From positions 62,001 through 126,000 of the forward strand of contig QGVD01000001.1 of NCBI GenBank assembly GCA_003242685.1: a stretch of DNA of 64,000 bases, read 5' to 3'. Both the position numbers and the translations under genes were made by a program. This DNA is from Pseudomonadota bacterium (GTDB taxonomy: Bacteria; Pseudomonadota; Gammaproteobacteria; Steroidobacterales; Steroidobacteraceae). Position 1 is the stretch's first letter, and each line of letters opens with the position of its first letter. Positions 25,648-34,635 of the stretch are shown in pieces. Under the pieces are notes generated by a model. It was not told the DNA's origin. It did no database searches and saw nothing but the letters and a program-made list of their open reading frames with translations.

Positions 25648-27798
25648 TCACTTCTTCTTCGAGAGCACCTCGACGATGTACGCGCCGATGTCGCGCAGCT
25701 CGTCCCGAGTGAAGACGTCGCGGAACGCGGGCATGTTGTTCCGGCCCGCGCTCGTGACGTCGATGATGTGCTGCAGGGCGAGTCCGTTCACGAGCGGCGC
25801 ACCGCCGCCCTGCCCGCCCTCGCCCGTCACACCGTGACACGCGGCACAGGCCTGCCGGTAGATGCGCTCACCGTTCTCGACGTTCGCCGCGCGAGTCGCA
25901 GCACCAGCGGCGCCGGGCGCTTCGTCACCGTGTGACGGCGGTGCGGCCGCACCGCCCCGCGCCGGTGCGCCGCCCGCGGTTTCCGGCTTCACCGGATCCA
26001 TCGTGCCCTTGAGCGAGAACGCCCAGATGCCGTCGCCGCGCTTGCCGCCCGCGAACACGCCGCCGCCCGCGTGAACGACGACGTACTGCTCACCGTCGTA
26101 CTCGAAGGTCGTCGCGGTGGTGTTGACTCCCGCATCGGTCATGAACTCCCACAGCAGCTCGCCCGTCGACTTGTCGAGCGCCGTGAGCCGTCCGTCGGTG
26201 CGGCCGACGAAGAGCAGCCCGCCTGCCGTCACGATCGAACCGCTGTAACAGATCTCTCGCCAGGCCTGGCGCCACTTCAGACGATTGGTGCGCACGTCGA
26301 GCGCGGCGAAGATGCCCCGGTCGTCGATCTGCGCCTGCCCGAATCGGCCACCCATGTAGACCTTGTTGGGTCCCGGCGTCTCGAGCGGCTCGCGCACCTG
26401 GAAGGTGCTGATGCGATCGGTTGCGCAGACGTAGAGCAGGTGCGTCTCCGGATCGTAGGAGCTCGGCGGCCAGTTCGCGCCGCCCATGGTGCCGGGCTTC
26501 ACCATGACCTCCTCGGTCCAGAACGGCGTGAAGATCCGGCCCTTGTTCGGAATCTCTCCGGTGCCCGGAATGAGCCGCGCACCTTCAGGCACGATGTCGA
26601 TTTCCTGCGGCACGATGGCATCGCCGATCGGGAAGGGCTGCGTCGGCGCGGTGGCCTGCCGCGGCTCCTGCGGCACGGGCCGCTCCTCGATGCCGATGAG
26701 CGGCTCGCCCGTCACACGATCGAGGATGTAGGCCCAGCCGGTCTTGCCGACCTGCACGAGCCCCTTGCGCATCCGCCCGTCGATCTCGGCGTCGAAGAGG
26801 ATGACCGGATTCGACGAATCGTAGTCCCAGATATCGTGATGCACCTGCTGGAAGTGCCAGCGGTACTTTCCGGTCTTCGCCTCGATGGCGACGATGGAAA
26901 CCGAGAACAGGTTGTCGCCGGGACGCACGCTGCCGTTGAGATCGGGCCCGGGGTTTCCGGTCGCGAAGTAGATGAGCCCGAGCTCGGGATCGACGGCCGG
27001 CGTCTGCCACATCGGCGCGCCGCCGTGCTTCCACGCATCGCTGTCCTGCGGCCACGTCTCGTGGCCGAACTCGCCGGGCCCCGGCACCGTGTAGAACGTC
27101 CAGCGCAGCCTGCCCGTCTTCGCGTCGTATGCCTTCACGCGACCGCGTGTGCCCATCTCGCCGCCGTTGAAGCCGGTGATCACCAGTCCGTCGTAGTAGA
27201 GCGGCGCACTGGTGATGCTGAAGCCGTCCTCCCAGCGTTCCGCCTGCACGGACCACACGACCTTGCCGGTGGCCTGATCGAGCGCGACGAGCTTGCCGTC
27301 GAGCTGACCCGCGAACACCTTGCCGTCACCGAGCGCGACGCCGCGGCTCGACCGGCCGATGGGATTGCCGGCACGCGGATCGAGATTGGCGCGGTACTCC
27401 CAGAGAATCCTGCCCGTCTTCACGTCGATCGCGAACACGTCGTTCGCGCCGTTCGAGACGTACAGCACGCCCTCGTACGCGAGGATCTGCGCCTGGCCGG
27501 AGTTCCCCGGGCCGGTGCCCGAGCCCATGCCGGTACGCCACACGGCCCTGAGGTCCTTGACGTTCTCGCGGTTGATCTGCGTGAGCGGCGAGTAGCGCTG
27601 GTTGTAGAGATTGCCGCCGTTCGTGATCCAGTTCCTCGTCGGCGGCTCGAGGAGCTGCCGGGCGGTGAACGCCGGGGCCTTGCGGATCTTCACGGCATCC
27701 GCATCCGACGCGAACGCCCGCTCCCCGACTCCCCCGCCGCCCAGTATCGCTGCGGCGGCAACGACGCCCCAGCACGTTCTCATCGTCGTCTTGCGCAT
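25648..27798 (-). CDS. PQQ-dependent quinohemoprotein dehydrogenase 2
   Basis: A 716-aa paralogue of the convergent gene: signal peptide, PQQ propeller and C-terminal cytochrome c (CAACH near 651, axial Met in RNNMPAFR). It keeps HHDIWDYD but lacks the vicinal Cys pair; the equivalent place reads NPIGRSSRG. Its propeller therefore lacks the disulfide ring typical of alcohol dehydrogenases, and its substrate probably differs. The start at 27798 follows GGAGG; the reading frame is open further upstream only as an out-of-frame overlap with the formate-THF ligase gene. Stretches of near-identity with copy 1 suggest gene conversion. Confidence 0.88.
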   Translation of the reverse strand: MRKTTMRTCWGVVAAAAILGGGGVGERAFASDADAVKIRKAPAFTARQLLEPPTRNWITNGGNLYNQRYSPLTQINRENVKDLRAVWRTGMGSGTGPGNSGQAQILAYEGVLYVSNGANDVFAIDVKTGRILWEYRANLDPRAGNPIGRSSRGVALGDGKVFAGQLDGKLVALDQATGKVVWSVQAERWEDGFSITSAPLYYDGLVITGFNGGEMGTRGRVKAYDAKTGRLRWTFYTVPGPGEFGHETWPQDSDAWKHGGAPMWQTPAVDPELGLIYFATGNPGPDLNGSVRPGDNLFSVSIVAIEAKTGKYRWHFQQVHHDIWDYDSSNPVILFDAEIDGRMRKGLVQVGKTGWAYILDRVTGEPLIGIEERPVPQEPRQATAPTQPFPIGDAIVPQEIDIVPEGARLIPGTGEIPNKGRIFTPFWTEEVMVKPGTMGGANWPPSSYDPETHLLYVCATDRISTFQVREPLETPGPNKVYMGGRFGQAQIDDRGIFAALDVRTNRLKWRQAWREICYSGSIVTAGGLLFVGRTDGRLTALDKSTGELLWEFMTDAGVNTTATTFEYDGEQYVVVHAGGGVFAGGKRGDGIWAFSLKGTMDPVKPETAGGAPARGGAAAPPSHGDEAPGAAGAATRAANVENGERIYRQACAACHGVTGEGGQGGGAPLVNGLALQHIIDVTSAGRNNMPAFRDVFTRDELRDIGAYIVEVLSKKK
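26593..26730 (-). repeat. 138-bp block identical to an inverted copy in the paralogous gene
   Basis: Reverse-complement partner of 24498-24635, identical over 138 bp, lying inside the second PQQ dehydrogenase gene. Confidence 0.85.
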
Positions 27799-29690
27799 GC
27801 GATCGATCCTCCCCCCTCCCACACGACAGAACCGATGCGTTCGACAATCGTTCTCACCGGCAACGAAGTCTCCGGCGAGCGGCGACGCTGCGAGCATAGA
27901 GGCGCGCGACGCGGGTCGGCAAGCAATGCCGATCGGCGGTGCGCGAAACGGGGGAAGACGGGGAGAAAAGAAAAGGGGCGGCGGTTCGGGGCCGCCGCCC
28001 CACCGCCGGAGGGGGCCCAGAAACAGCCGCCGACCCGCCCGCCGTCGTCGAGGTGCAGGCTTGGTGGGGCCGGGCGCGCGGGCAGCCCCCCGATGGTCAT
28101 GATGTCGCCGCAGATCATCACGATGAACTCGGCGCCGGCCGCGAGGCGCACCTCGCGGATGTTCACGACGTGGCCGGTCGGAGCGCCACGCAGCTTCGGA
28201 TCGGTGGAGAACGAGTACTGCGTCTTCGCGACGCAGATCGGATAGTGGCCGTAGCCCGCATCCTGGAGCTGCTGGATCTGCTGGCGGACCTTGGTGTCGG
28301 CCGTGATGTCCGAAGCGCCGTAGATCTGCGTCGCCACCGCCTTCATCTTGTCCCAGAGCGACGCGTTGTCCTCGTAGACGAACCGGAAGTTGTTCGGCTC
28401 GTCGCAGAGGCGCACGACCTCGCGCGCGAGCTCGAGCGCACCCTTGCCGCCCTCGGCGAAGTGCGTCGCGCGGATGACCTTCACGCCGTAGCGCGCCGCG
28501 CGCTCGATGAGGAGCTTGACTTCCGCCTCCGTGTCCTCGGCGCGGCTGTTGATCGCGACGACGCACGGCAGCCCGTAGCGGTTGCGCACGTTGTCGATGT
28601 GACGCTCGAGGTTCACGATGCCCTTCTCGAGAGCCTCGAGGTTCTCCCGGCCGAGATCCTTCACCTCCACGCCGCCGTGATACTTGAGCGCGCGGATGGT
28701 GGCGACGATCACCGACGCCGACGGCCGCAGCCCCGCCTTGCGGCACTTGATGTCGATGAACTTCTCGGCACCGAGATCCGCGCCGAATCCCGCCTCGGTG
28801 ACCACGTAGTCGGCGAGCTTGAGAGCCGTCTTCGTGGCGATGACCGAGTTGCAGCCGTGAGCGATGTTCGCGAAAGGACCGCCGTGGATGAACGCCGGAT
28901 TGTTCTCGAGCGTCTGCACCAGGTTCGGCGCGAGCGCGTTCTTCAGCAGCACGGTCATCGGACCGTGAGCCTTGAGGTCGCGGGCCCGGATCGGCTTCTG
29001 GTCGCGCGTGTAGCCGACCACGATGTTTCCGAGCCGCTCCTTGAGGTCCTTGAGGCTCGTTGCGAGGCAGAAGATCGCCATGATCTCCGAGGCGACCACG
29101 ATGTCGAATCCGTCCTCGCGCGGGTAACCGTTGCCGGGACCGCCGAGGCCGATGACGATCTGACGCAGGGCGCGGTCGTTCGCGTCGACCACGCGCCGCC
29201 AGGTGATGCGGCGGACGTCGAAGCCGAGCTCGTTGCCCTGGTGGATGTGGTTGTCGATGAGCGCCGCGAGCAGATTGTTCGCGAGCGCGATCGCGGAGAA
29301 GTCGCCCGTGAAGTGGAGGTTGATGTCCTCCATCGGCACGACCTGGGAGTAGCCGCCGCCGGCGGCGCCGCCCTTGACGCCGAAGACCGGACCCAGTGCC
29401 GGCTCACGCAGGCAGATGATCGCCTTCTTGCCGAGCTGGTTGAGCGCATCGCCGAGACCGACGGTCGTCGTCGTCTTGCCCTCGCCGGCCGGCGTCGGCG
29501 AAATCGCCGTCACCAGGATGAGCTTGCCGTCCGGGCGGTCCTTCAGGCTCTCGATGTATTTGAGGGAGACCTTCGCCTTGTAGTGGCCGTAGGGCTCGAG
29601 CTGATCTTCCGGAATTCCCAGACGTTCGAGGGCGATCTGGGAGATCCGCTTCATCTTCGCCTGCTGGGCGATCTCGATGTTGCTCAACAT
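27780..29690 (-). CDS. fhs: Formate--tetrahydrofolate ligase, with C-terminal readthrough
   Basis: A 636-codon frame; the first 557 codons are a complete Fhs (ITAISPTPAGEGKTTTTVGL P-loop, FTGDFSAI, ending near GDIMTIGGLP and GRVGGCF). The enzyme makes 10-formyl-THF from formate, THF and ATP. Family proteins end at about 557 aa with GLF followed by a stop; here codon 558 (28017-28019) is TGG, and the frame runs 79 more low-complexity, Arg-rich codons through a strong terminator hairpin (27964-28001) to overlap the PQQ gene start. Several of the last 20 residues also deviate from the family. Either the stop was lost or the sequence is wrong here. Confidence 0.88.
   Translation of the reverse strand: MLSNIEIAQQAKMKRISQIALERLGIPEDQLEPYGHYKAKVSLKYIESLKDRPDGKLILVTAISPTPAGEGKTTTTVGLGDALNQLGKKAIICLREPALGPVFGVKGGAAGGGYSQVVPMEDINLHFTGDFSAIALANNLLAALIDNHIHQGNELGFDVRRITWRRVVDANDRALRQIVIGLGGPGNGYPREDGFDIVVASEIMAIFCLATSLKDLKERLGNIVVGYTRDQKPIRARDLKAHGPMTVLLKNALAPNLVQTLENNPAFIHGGPFANIAHGCNSVIATKTALKLADYVVTEAGFGADLGAEKFIDIKCRKAGLRPSASVIVATIRALKYHGGVEVKDLGRENLEALEKGIVNLERHIDNVRNRYGLPCVVAINSRAEDTEAEVKLLIERAARYGVKVIRATHFAEGGKGALELAREVVRLCDEPNNFRFVYEDNASLWDKMKAVATQIYGASDITADTKVRQQIQQLQDAGYGHYPICVAKTQYSFSTDPKLRGAPTGHVVNIREVRLAAGAEFIVMICGDIMTIGGLPARPAPPSLHLDDGGRVGGCFWAPSGGGAAAPNRRPFSFLPVFPRFAHRRSALLADPRRAPLCSQRRRSPETSLPVRTIVERIGSVVWEGGGSIACARRR
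27964..28001 (-). terminator. Intrinsic terminator after fhs
   Basis: On the minus strand a perfect 10-bp stem (GGGGCGGCGG with CCGCCGCCCC, loop 7 nt) is followed by TTTTCTTTTC. It sits directly after the expected 3' end of fhs (28020), so the annotated reading frame runs through its own terminator. Confidence 0.85.
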
Positions 29691-29898
29691 GCGGAACTCT
29701 TCTCGTTGCGAGGAAACCCGTGGATTCTAGCGTGGTCCCCCCGGCGCCGGACCCCCGCAGAAGGACATAAGCCGTATCGGTCTGCCGAATATTCGGACGG
29801 CGCCAGACGCGTCCGGGCGGGCGCCCGCACGTTGAGCGAGAGCCGGCTTCGAGTATCCTCGGCGCCCGTGCCGGTACGGCAGATGAAGGGAGGACGGG

Positions 29899-31173
29899 AT
29901 GACGCTTCTTCGACGTGGACTCATCGCACTGGCGGCGGCGATTCTGGCGACCTCGGCGCTCGCCAGCGGGCTGCCGACTGCGTCGCCCGAAGAGGTCGGT
30001 CTCTCGGCGGACCGGCTCGCACGGCTCGAGCGCGCGATGCAGGCCGAGGTCGATGCGGGTCGCAAGGCCGGCATCGTCACACTCGTCGCGCGGCGCGGGC
30101 GGATCGCACACCTGCGCGCCTACGGCATGGCCGACATCGAGTCCGGAAAGAAGATGCAGACCGATCACCTCTTCCGGCTGTACTCGCTCACCAAGCCGAT
30201 CACGAGCGTCGCGCTGCTCATCCTCTACGAGGAAGGCAAGTTCCGGCTGACGGATCCGCTCGCGATGCACCTGCCCGCGTTCGCGAACGTCAAGGTGCTC
30301 GCCGGCACCGACGCATCCGGGAAACCGATCCTCGAGGATCCGAAGCGGCCCATCACGATCCAGGACGTGTTCCGGCACACGGCCGGTTTCGTGTACGCAT
30401 TCGGTGACACGCCCGTCGACCGGGCGTACCGCGAAGCCGGCATCGACTTCGCGAAGCTCGGGTCGCTCAGGGACCTGGCCGACAAGCTCGCGCAGCAGCC
30501 CCTGCTCTACCACCCCGGTGAGCGATGGGTGTACAGCGTCGCGCACGACCTGCAGGCCTATCTCGTCGAGCACTTCTCGGGGATGCCCTTCGACGAGTTC
30601 TGCCGTCAGCGCATCTTCGAGCCCCTCGGGATGAAGGACACGTTCTTCGGCATCCCGAAGGACCGCGTCGCGCGCTACACCACCAACTACGGCCCCGACG
30701 AGCGCGGAAGACTCCAGGCCATCGAGAAACCCGGCTCCGCATCGAGCTCGCCCTTCGGCAGCTACGCCCGCTACACGGACATTCCTTTCGGAGGTCTCGG
30801 CCTCTCGTCCACGGTCACGGACTATCTGCGCTTCGCGCAGATGCTGGTGAACGGCGGCGAGCTCGACGGCGTGCGGATCCTCGGCGAGAAGACGGTCGAG
30901 CTGATGCGGACGAATCACCTGCCGCCGGGTGTCGCCGGGCCGGGTCCCGGATACGGTTACGGGCTCGGTGTTAACGTTCTCGAATCGCCCGCCGCCGCCG
31001 GCAACATCGTCTCGAAGGGCGCCTTCGGGTGGGCCGGCGCGGCGACCACCTGGGCGACGATGGACCCCGAGGAGGACATGGTCGCGATCATGTTCACACA
31101 GTACATGCCCATGGACGCCGCGCTCGCGGATCGCTTCCTGACTCTCGTCTATCAGTCGGTGGTTGAACGATGA
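29899..31173 (+). CDS. Exported serine hydrolase, class C beta-lactamase-like (EstB type)
   Basis: A 424-aa protein with a signal peptide (residues 1-24). The SxxK motif is in LYSLTKPITS, a Tyr motif is in WVYSVAHDLQAY, and the third box is replaced by GWAGAATTW, the pattern of EstB-like esterases rather than true beta-lactamases. The family hydrolyses esters or peptides in the periplasm. It overlaps the next gene by 4 bp (ATGA), so the two act together. Its substrate is probably an ester in the same catabolic island; that is inference from position. Confidence 0.85.
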   Translation: MTLLRRGLIALAAAILATSALASGLPTASPEEVGLSADRLARLERAMQAEVDAGRKAGIVTLVARRGRIAHLRAYGMADIESGKKMQTDHLFRLYSLTKPITSVALLILYEEGKFRLTDPLAMHLPAFANVKVLAGTDASGKPILEDPKRPITIQDVFRHTAGFVYAFGDTPVDRAYREAGIDFAKLGSLRDLADKLAQQPLLYHPGERWVYSVAHDLQAYLVEHFSGMPFDEFCRQRIFEPLGMKDTFFGIPKDRVARYTTNYGPDERGRLQAIEKPGSASSSPFGSYARYTDIPFGGLGLSSTVTDYLRFAQMLVNGGELDGVRILGEKTVELMRTNHLPPGVAGPGPGYGYGLGVNVLESPAAAGNIVSKGAFGWAGAATTWATMDPEEDMVAIMFTQYMPMDAALADRFLTLVYQSVVER

Positions 31174-32075
31174 ATCCGCTCGAGAACGCCTTGCCCGCAC
31201 CGCACACCCGTGCGTCACTCTACGCCGCGCTGGATTCCTATCTGGACGCGCTGCGCCGTCGCGATCCGTCGGCCGTCCGGTGGGCGCCGCGCGTGTACAA
31301 CACGGAGAACAACGTCGCGCTCATGGTCGGCGACGGTCTGTGGGGAACGATCGTCGACTTCGGCACGTACGACCTGCGCTTCGCCGACCCCGCGAGGGGC
31401 CAGGTCGGCTGGTTCGGCACGGTGAAGGAGCCGCTCGAGGAATCCGCGATCACGATCCGGCTCGGCGTGGACGCGGAAGGCCGGATCGAGGAAGTCGAAA
31501 CGCTCGTCGTGCGTCAGTCGGATTCGGGCATCAAGTTCGAGAATCCTCGCTTCGAGGACAAGCCGATCATGAACGAGATCGTGCCGCCCGAGCGGCGCGT
31601 GCCGCGGGAACGGATGATCTCGCTCGCGGACGGCTACTTCGACACCCTGCAGCTCAATGACGGGACGCTCTTCACGAAGTTCCATCCCGACTGCAACCGC
31701 GTCGAGAACGGCGTGCAGACGACGAACAACCCCGAGTTCGCGAAGTTCATACCCGTGGCCGGGCTCGGCTGCGAGGCGCAGTTCCGCCTCGGCAACTACC
31801 GCTACGACGACCGCCTGCGCGCCCGCCGCTACCCGCTCGTCGACGAGGAGCGCGGCCTGGTCCTTGCGGCCGCCTTCATCGATCACAGCGGCCGGCTCGG
31901 TGAGTATCGTCTCACCGACGGCCGCGTCGTGAACTCACCGCTGCGCCGCCCGCACACCTTCTATCTGTTCGAGCTCTTCAAGATCCAGGACGGGATGATC
32001 TGGCAGATCGAGGCCAATTTCATCACCGTCCCCTATCACATGCCCTCGCCCTGGGACGCGTGGCAGCGGCGCTAG
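31170..32075 (+). CDS. Uncharacterised soluble protein, DUF8021/NTF2-like
   Basis: A 301-aa protein without a signal peptide. Two similar halves can be seen. The N-terminal half starts with a helix (YAALDSYLDALRRRDPSAVRW) and the second with RMISLADGYFDTLQLNDGT; both patterns fit NTF2/SnoaL-like alpha+beta folds. The C-terminal HTFYLFELFKIQDGMIWQIE and VPYHMPSPW resemble the DUF8021 group. It may be an isomerase or binding protein working with the coupled serine hydrolase upstream. The gene ends inside the stop of the convergent oxygenase gene (4-bp overlap). Confidence 0.7.
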   Translation: MNPLENALPAPHTRASLYAALDSYLDALRRRDPSAVRWAPRVYNTENNVALMVGDGLWGTIVDFGTYDLRFADPARGQVGWFGTVKEPLEESAITIRLGVDAEGRIEEVETLVVRQSDSGIKFENPRFEDKPIMNEIVPPERRVPRERMISLADGYFDTLQLNDGTLFTKFHPDCNRVENGVQTTNNPEFAKFIPVAGLGCEAQFRLGNYRYDDRLRARRYPLVDEERGLVLAAAFIDHSGRLGEYRLTDGRVVNSPLRRPHTFYLFELFKIQDGMIWQIEANFITVPYHMPSPWDAWQRR

Positions 32076-33718
32076 GCGGACTGCATCTGGTACTTCGGCG
32101 CCCACCAGCCGTGGATCTGGCCCACGATGCGGGTCGGGAGCATCACGGTCGCGATCGGCCCCTCGTCGATGTGCTCGGCGTCGAAGACCAGCAGATCCGC
32201 CCGGCCGCCTTCGTTGTGTCGCGTGGCGACGCCCAGCAGATAGCCCACGCCCTCCGGCGCGTTCGCGCTCTTCGGCGCGAAGCAGGCTTCCGCGAGCGTC
32301 GTGCCCGGCTCGGCGCGGTAGAGCTGCGTCCTGCGCGTCTGGTGATCGAAGCGCGCGTAGCACGCGCTCGGCCGCTTGCCGGGATCCTTCGGCTCCGGAT
32401 CCGGACACGGCAGGAAGCCGTAGCGGTACGGCACCGTGTTGTAGCGGTCGTCCTGGCGCGGCAGCGCCCCGATGTGATCGGGATACAGCACCTCGATGCC
32501 GTAGTCGCGGATGCTCTTTCTGCTCAGGTCCACCGACAGGCGCGTGATGCGGCTCGCGCCGCGCACGGGATCCCACTGCGTGCCGTCGCGGAACGGCATG
32601 AAGGGGAACGGATTGAACTCGGACATCTCGACGTCGACGTACAGCTTCTTTCCGTCGTCGAACGTTCCCATCACGTGCGTCGAGCTGCGCGTCGGGCCCT
32701 TGATCCAGCGGATGTCCCTGCCGTCGCCGCCGCGGCGCATGAAACCGAAGTACGTCGGCTTCGTTCCGTCCCAGGACCAGTGGATCCCGCCGCGCTTCAT
32801 CTGCTCGTGATCGATGGCGAGCGGAATCACGTAGAACACGACGTGCCGCTGCGTCACGGCGAAGTCGTGCAGCAGCCCCACGTAGGGCACCTTGATCCAC
32901 GCGCTCCACACGAGCTTACCGTCCGGCGTGTACTCGAACACGTTCACGTCGTCGGTACCGAAGCCCTTCGCCTCGTAGCCGAAGGCGATGAGGTTGCCGG
33001 TCTCCGAGCACACCTTGGGATGAGCGGTGAAGGTCTGGCTCTCGAGCTGACCGTCGAAGGTGTACACGGGATCGATCGTGTCGAGCGTGAACGGATCCAT
33101 CGCGACCGGCGGGCTGTCCTCCTTGAGCGCGAGCAGCCGCTTGTTGAAGTAGATGACGTGCGTGTTGGCCGTTCCGCGCGTGAGCCCCTTGACGCTCGGG
33201 TCGTCGAGGTGCGGGTTGCGGTACATCGGGAAGAGGATCCGGTGCGCCTTCGCCTGCGCGAGGTAGCGCTCGTTGCGCACGAAACGGCTGCGGAAGCTCA
33301 CGTGGCCGTTCTCGAAGCGGAACATGCTCACGTGCCCCTCCCCGTCGAAGGGAATGTTGCCCGGCGCGAGCGGGTACTGCGGGTCGGGCCCCACGCGATA
33401 GAACACGCCCTGCAGATCCTCGGGGAGCCTGCCCTCCACCTCGCAGTCGGCGATGTCGCATTCGAGCCTGAAGAGCCTCGGACGGCGCGACGCCTCGGCC
33501 GCTTCCGGTGCAGGCGGACCGCTCACCTGCTGCTGCAGCACCGAGAGTGTCGCCTCGGCGTAATGCGGCTCGTTCTGCGCGGCGGCGCGCGCCGCCGCGA
33601 GTCCCAGCGCGCCTGCACCTGCAGCCGCGCCGATCGCACCGCTCACGAAACTGCGGCGATCGATGTGCGTGGACTTCTCACCCGTCTCCGGCCGGTTTGC
33701 GCTCTTCTCAACGCTCAT
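32072..33718 (-). CDS. Carotenoid/stilbene cleavage oxygenase with Tat signal
   Basis: A 548-aa member of the carotenoid oxygenase family with a twin-arginine signal (DRRSFVSGAIGAAAGAG, residues about 20-45) in the same chain. Iron histidines are present in TAHPKVC, LLHDFAV, SSTHVMG and QIHGWWAP. It is therefore a folded iron enzyme exported to the periplasm. Its cytosolic-looking paralogue (17832-19265) instead has a separate Tat protein beside it. The GST and the second TonB receptor follow upstream on the same strand (35-bp and 213-bp gaps), so this is a second uptake-plus-cleavage unit. Confidence 0.88.
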   Translation of the reverse strand: MSVEKSANRPETGEKSTHIDRRSFVSGAIGAAAGAGALGLAAARAAAQNEPHYAEATLSVLQQQVSGPPAPEAAEASRRPRLFRLECDIADCEVEGRLPEDLQGVFYRVGPDPQYPLAPGNIPFDGEGHVSMFRFENGHVSFRSRFVRNERYLAQAKAHRILFPMYRNPHLDDPSVKGLTRGTANTHVIYFNKRLLALKEDSPPVAMDPFTLDTIDPVYTFDGQLESQTFTAHPKVCSETGNLIAFGYEAKGFGTDDVNVFEYTPDGKLVWSAWIKVPYVGLLHDFAVTQRHVVFYVIPLAIDHEQMKRGGIHWSWDGTKPTYFGFMRRGGDGRDIRWIKGPTRSSTHVMGTFDDGKKLYVDVEMSEFNPFPFMPFRDGTQWDPVRGASRITRLSVDLSRKSIRDYGIEVLYPDHIGALPRQDDRYNTVPYRYGFLPCPDPEPKDPGKRPSACYARFDHQTRRTQLYRAEPGTTLAEACFAPKSANAPEGVGYLLGVATRHNEGGRADLLVFDAEHIDEGPIATVMLPTRIVGQIHGWWAPKYQMQSA

Positions 33719-33753
33719 GTCGCAGGTTCCCCGCTTCGAATGATCTTTCGATT

Positions 33754-34422
33754 CTAGACCAGGAGCTTCCGGGCTCTCTCGATGGTCTCCCTGTCACCTT
33801 CACCGAGATCGACTCGCGGCGGGATCTCGAGCCCGCGCTGCACGGCAGGGCGCGCCGCGATGGCGTCGAGCCAGCGCCGCAGGTTGTCGAGCCCGTCGAT
33901 GGACACGCCCGACCAGTCGTAACCGCGCACCCAGGGAAAGGTGGCGATATCGGCGATGGAGTAATCGCCCGCGAGATACTCGTTCCGGGAAAGCTGGCGG
34001 TCGAGCACCTCGAACAGCCGCCGCACCTCGCGCTGGTAGCGCTCGATGGCGTAGGGGATCTTCTCGGGCGCGTAGCGGTAGAACACGTTCGCCTGACCCA
34101 TCATCGGCCCCACGCCCGCCATCTGGAACATCAGCCACTGGATGACGTGCGAACGTCCCTTCGGATCCGCCGGCAGGAATTTTCCGCACTTCTCGGCGAG
34201 GTAAATGAGGATCGCGCCTGACTCGAAGACGACGAAGTCATCGTTGTCGTGGTCGATGATCGTCGGAATGCGCCCGTTGGGATTCAGGGCGAGATACCAG
34301 TCCTGCTTCTGCTCCTGCTCCGAGAGCCTGATGTGACGCCAGGTGTACGGCAGTCCCATCTCCTCGAGCGCGATGGAGATCTTCCAGCCATTGGGGGTTT
34401 CGGCGGTGAACAGCTCGATCAC
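33754..34422 (-). CDS. Glutathione S-transferase, YfcG-like (nu class)
   Basis: A 222-aa protein with an N-terminal thioredoxin fold beginning IELFTAETPNGWKISIALEE; the TPNGxK signature is that of YfcG/nu-class transferases, which reduce disulfides or break ether and peroxide bonds with glutathione. The all-helical C-domain has YSIADIATFPWVRGY, the usual N-capping box. Lying between the Tat oxygenase and a TonB receptor, it could cleave aryl ethers or detoxify aldehydes from stilbene cleavage; the role is not proven. Confidence 0.85.
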   Translation of the reverse strand: MIELFTAETPNGWKISIALEEMGLPYTWRHIRLSEQEQKQDWYLALNPNGRIPTIIDHDNDDFVVFESGAILIYLAEKCGKFLPADPKGRSHVIQWLMFQMAGVGPMMGQANVFYRYAPEKIPYAIERYQREVRRLFEVLDRQLSRNEYLAGDYSIADIATFPWVRGYDWSGVSIDGLDNLRRWLDAIAARPAVQRGLEIPPRVDLGEGDRETIERARKLLV

Positions 34423-34635
34423 GATCCGGCTCCTTCACGTTGCATCGTCATCGTCGTCCCTGCAGTGAGCCGGCGCGGGCCCGGACGCGAGCCTGGCCGC
34501 AACACCGGCGTTGAGCTGTGAAAGATAGCAGGGCTGCGCGGCGCGAGCGCACAGCGCGGCCGCCGATCGAGCACCGGAACGTCGGGTCGGGGGACCGGCC
34601 CGGACGGGCACGCTCCCGTCCGGGCCGTGATCAGA

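Noticed and set aside
28002..28746. A long N-terminal extension of the second PQQ dehydrogenase
   Set aside because: It overlaps formate-THF ligase on the same strand in another frame and has no propeller features. The signal peptide and ribosome-binding site at 27798 mark the start.
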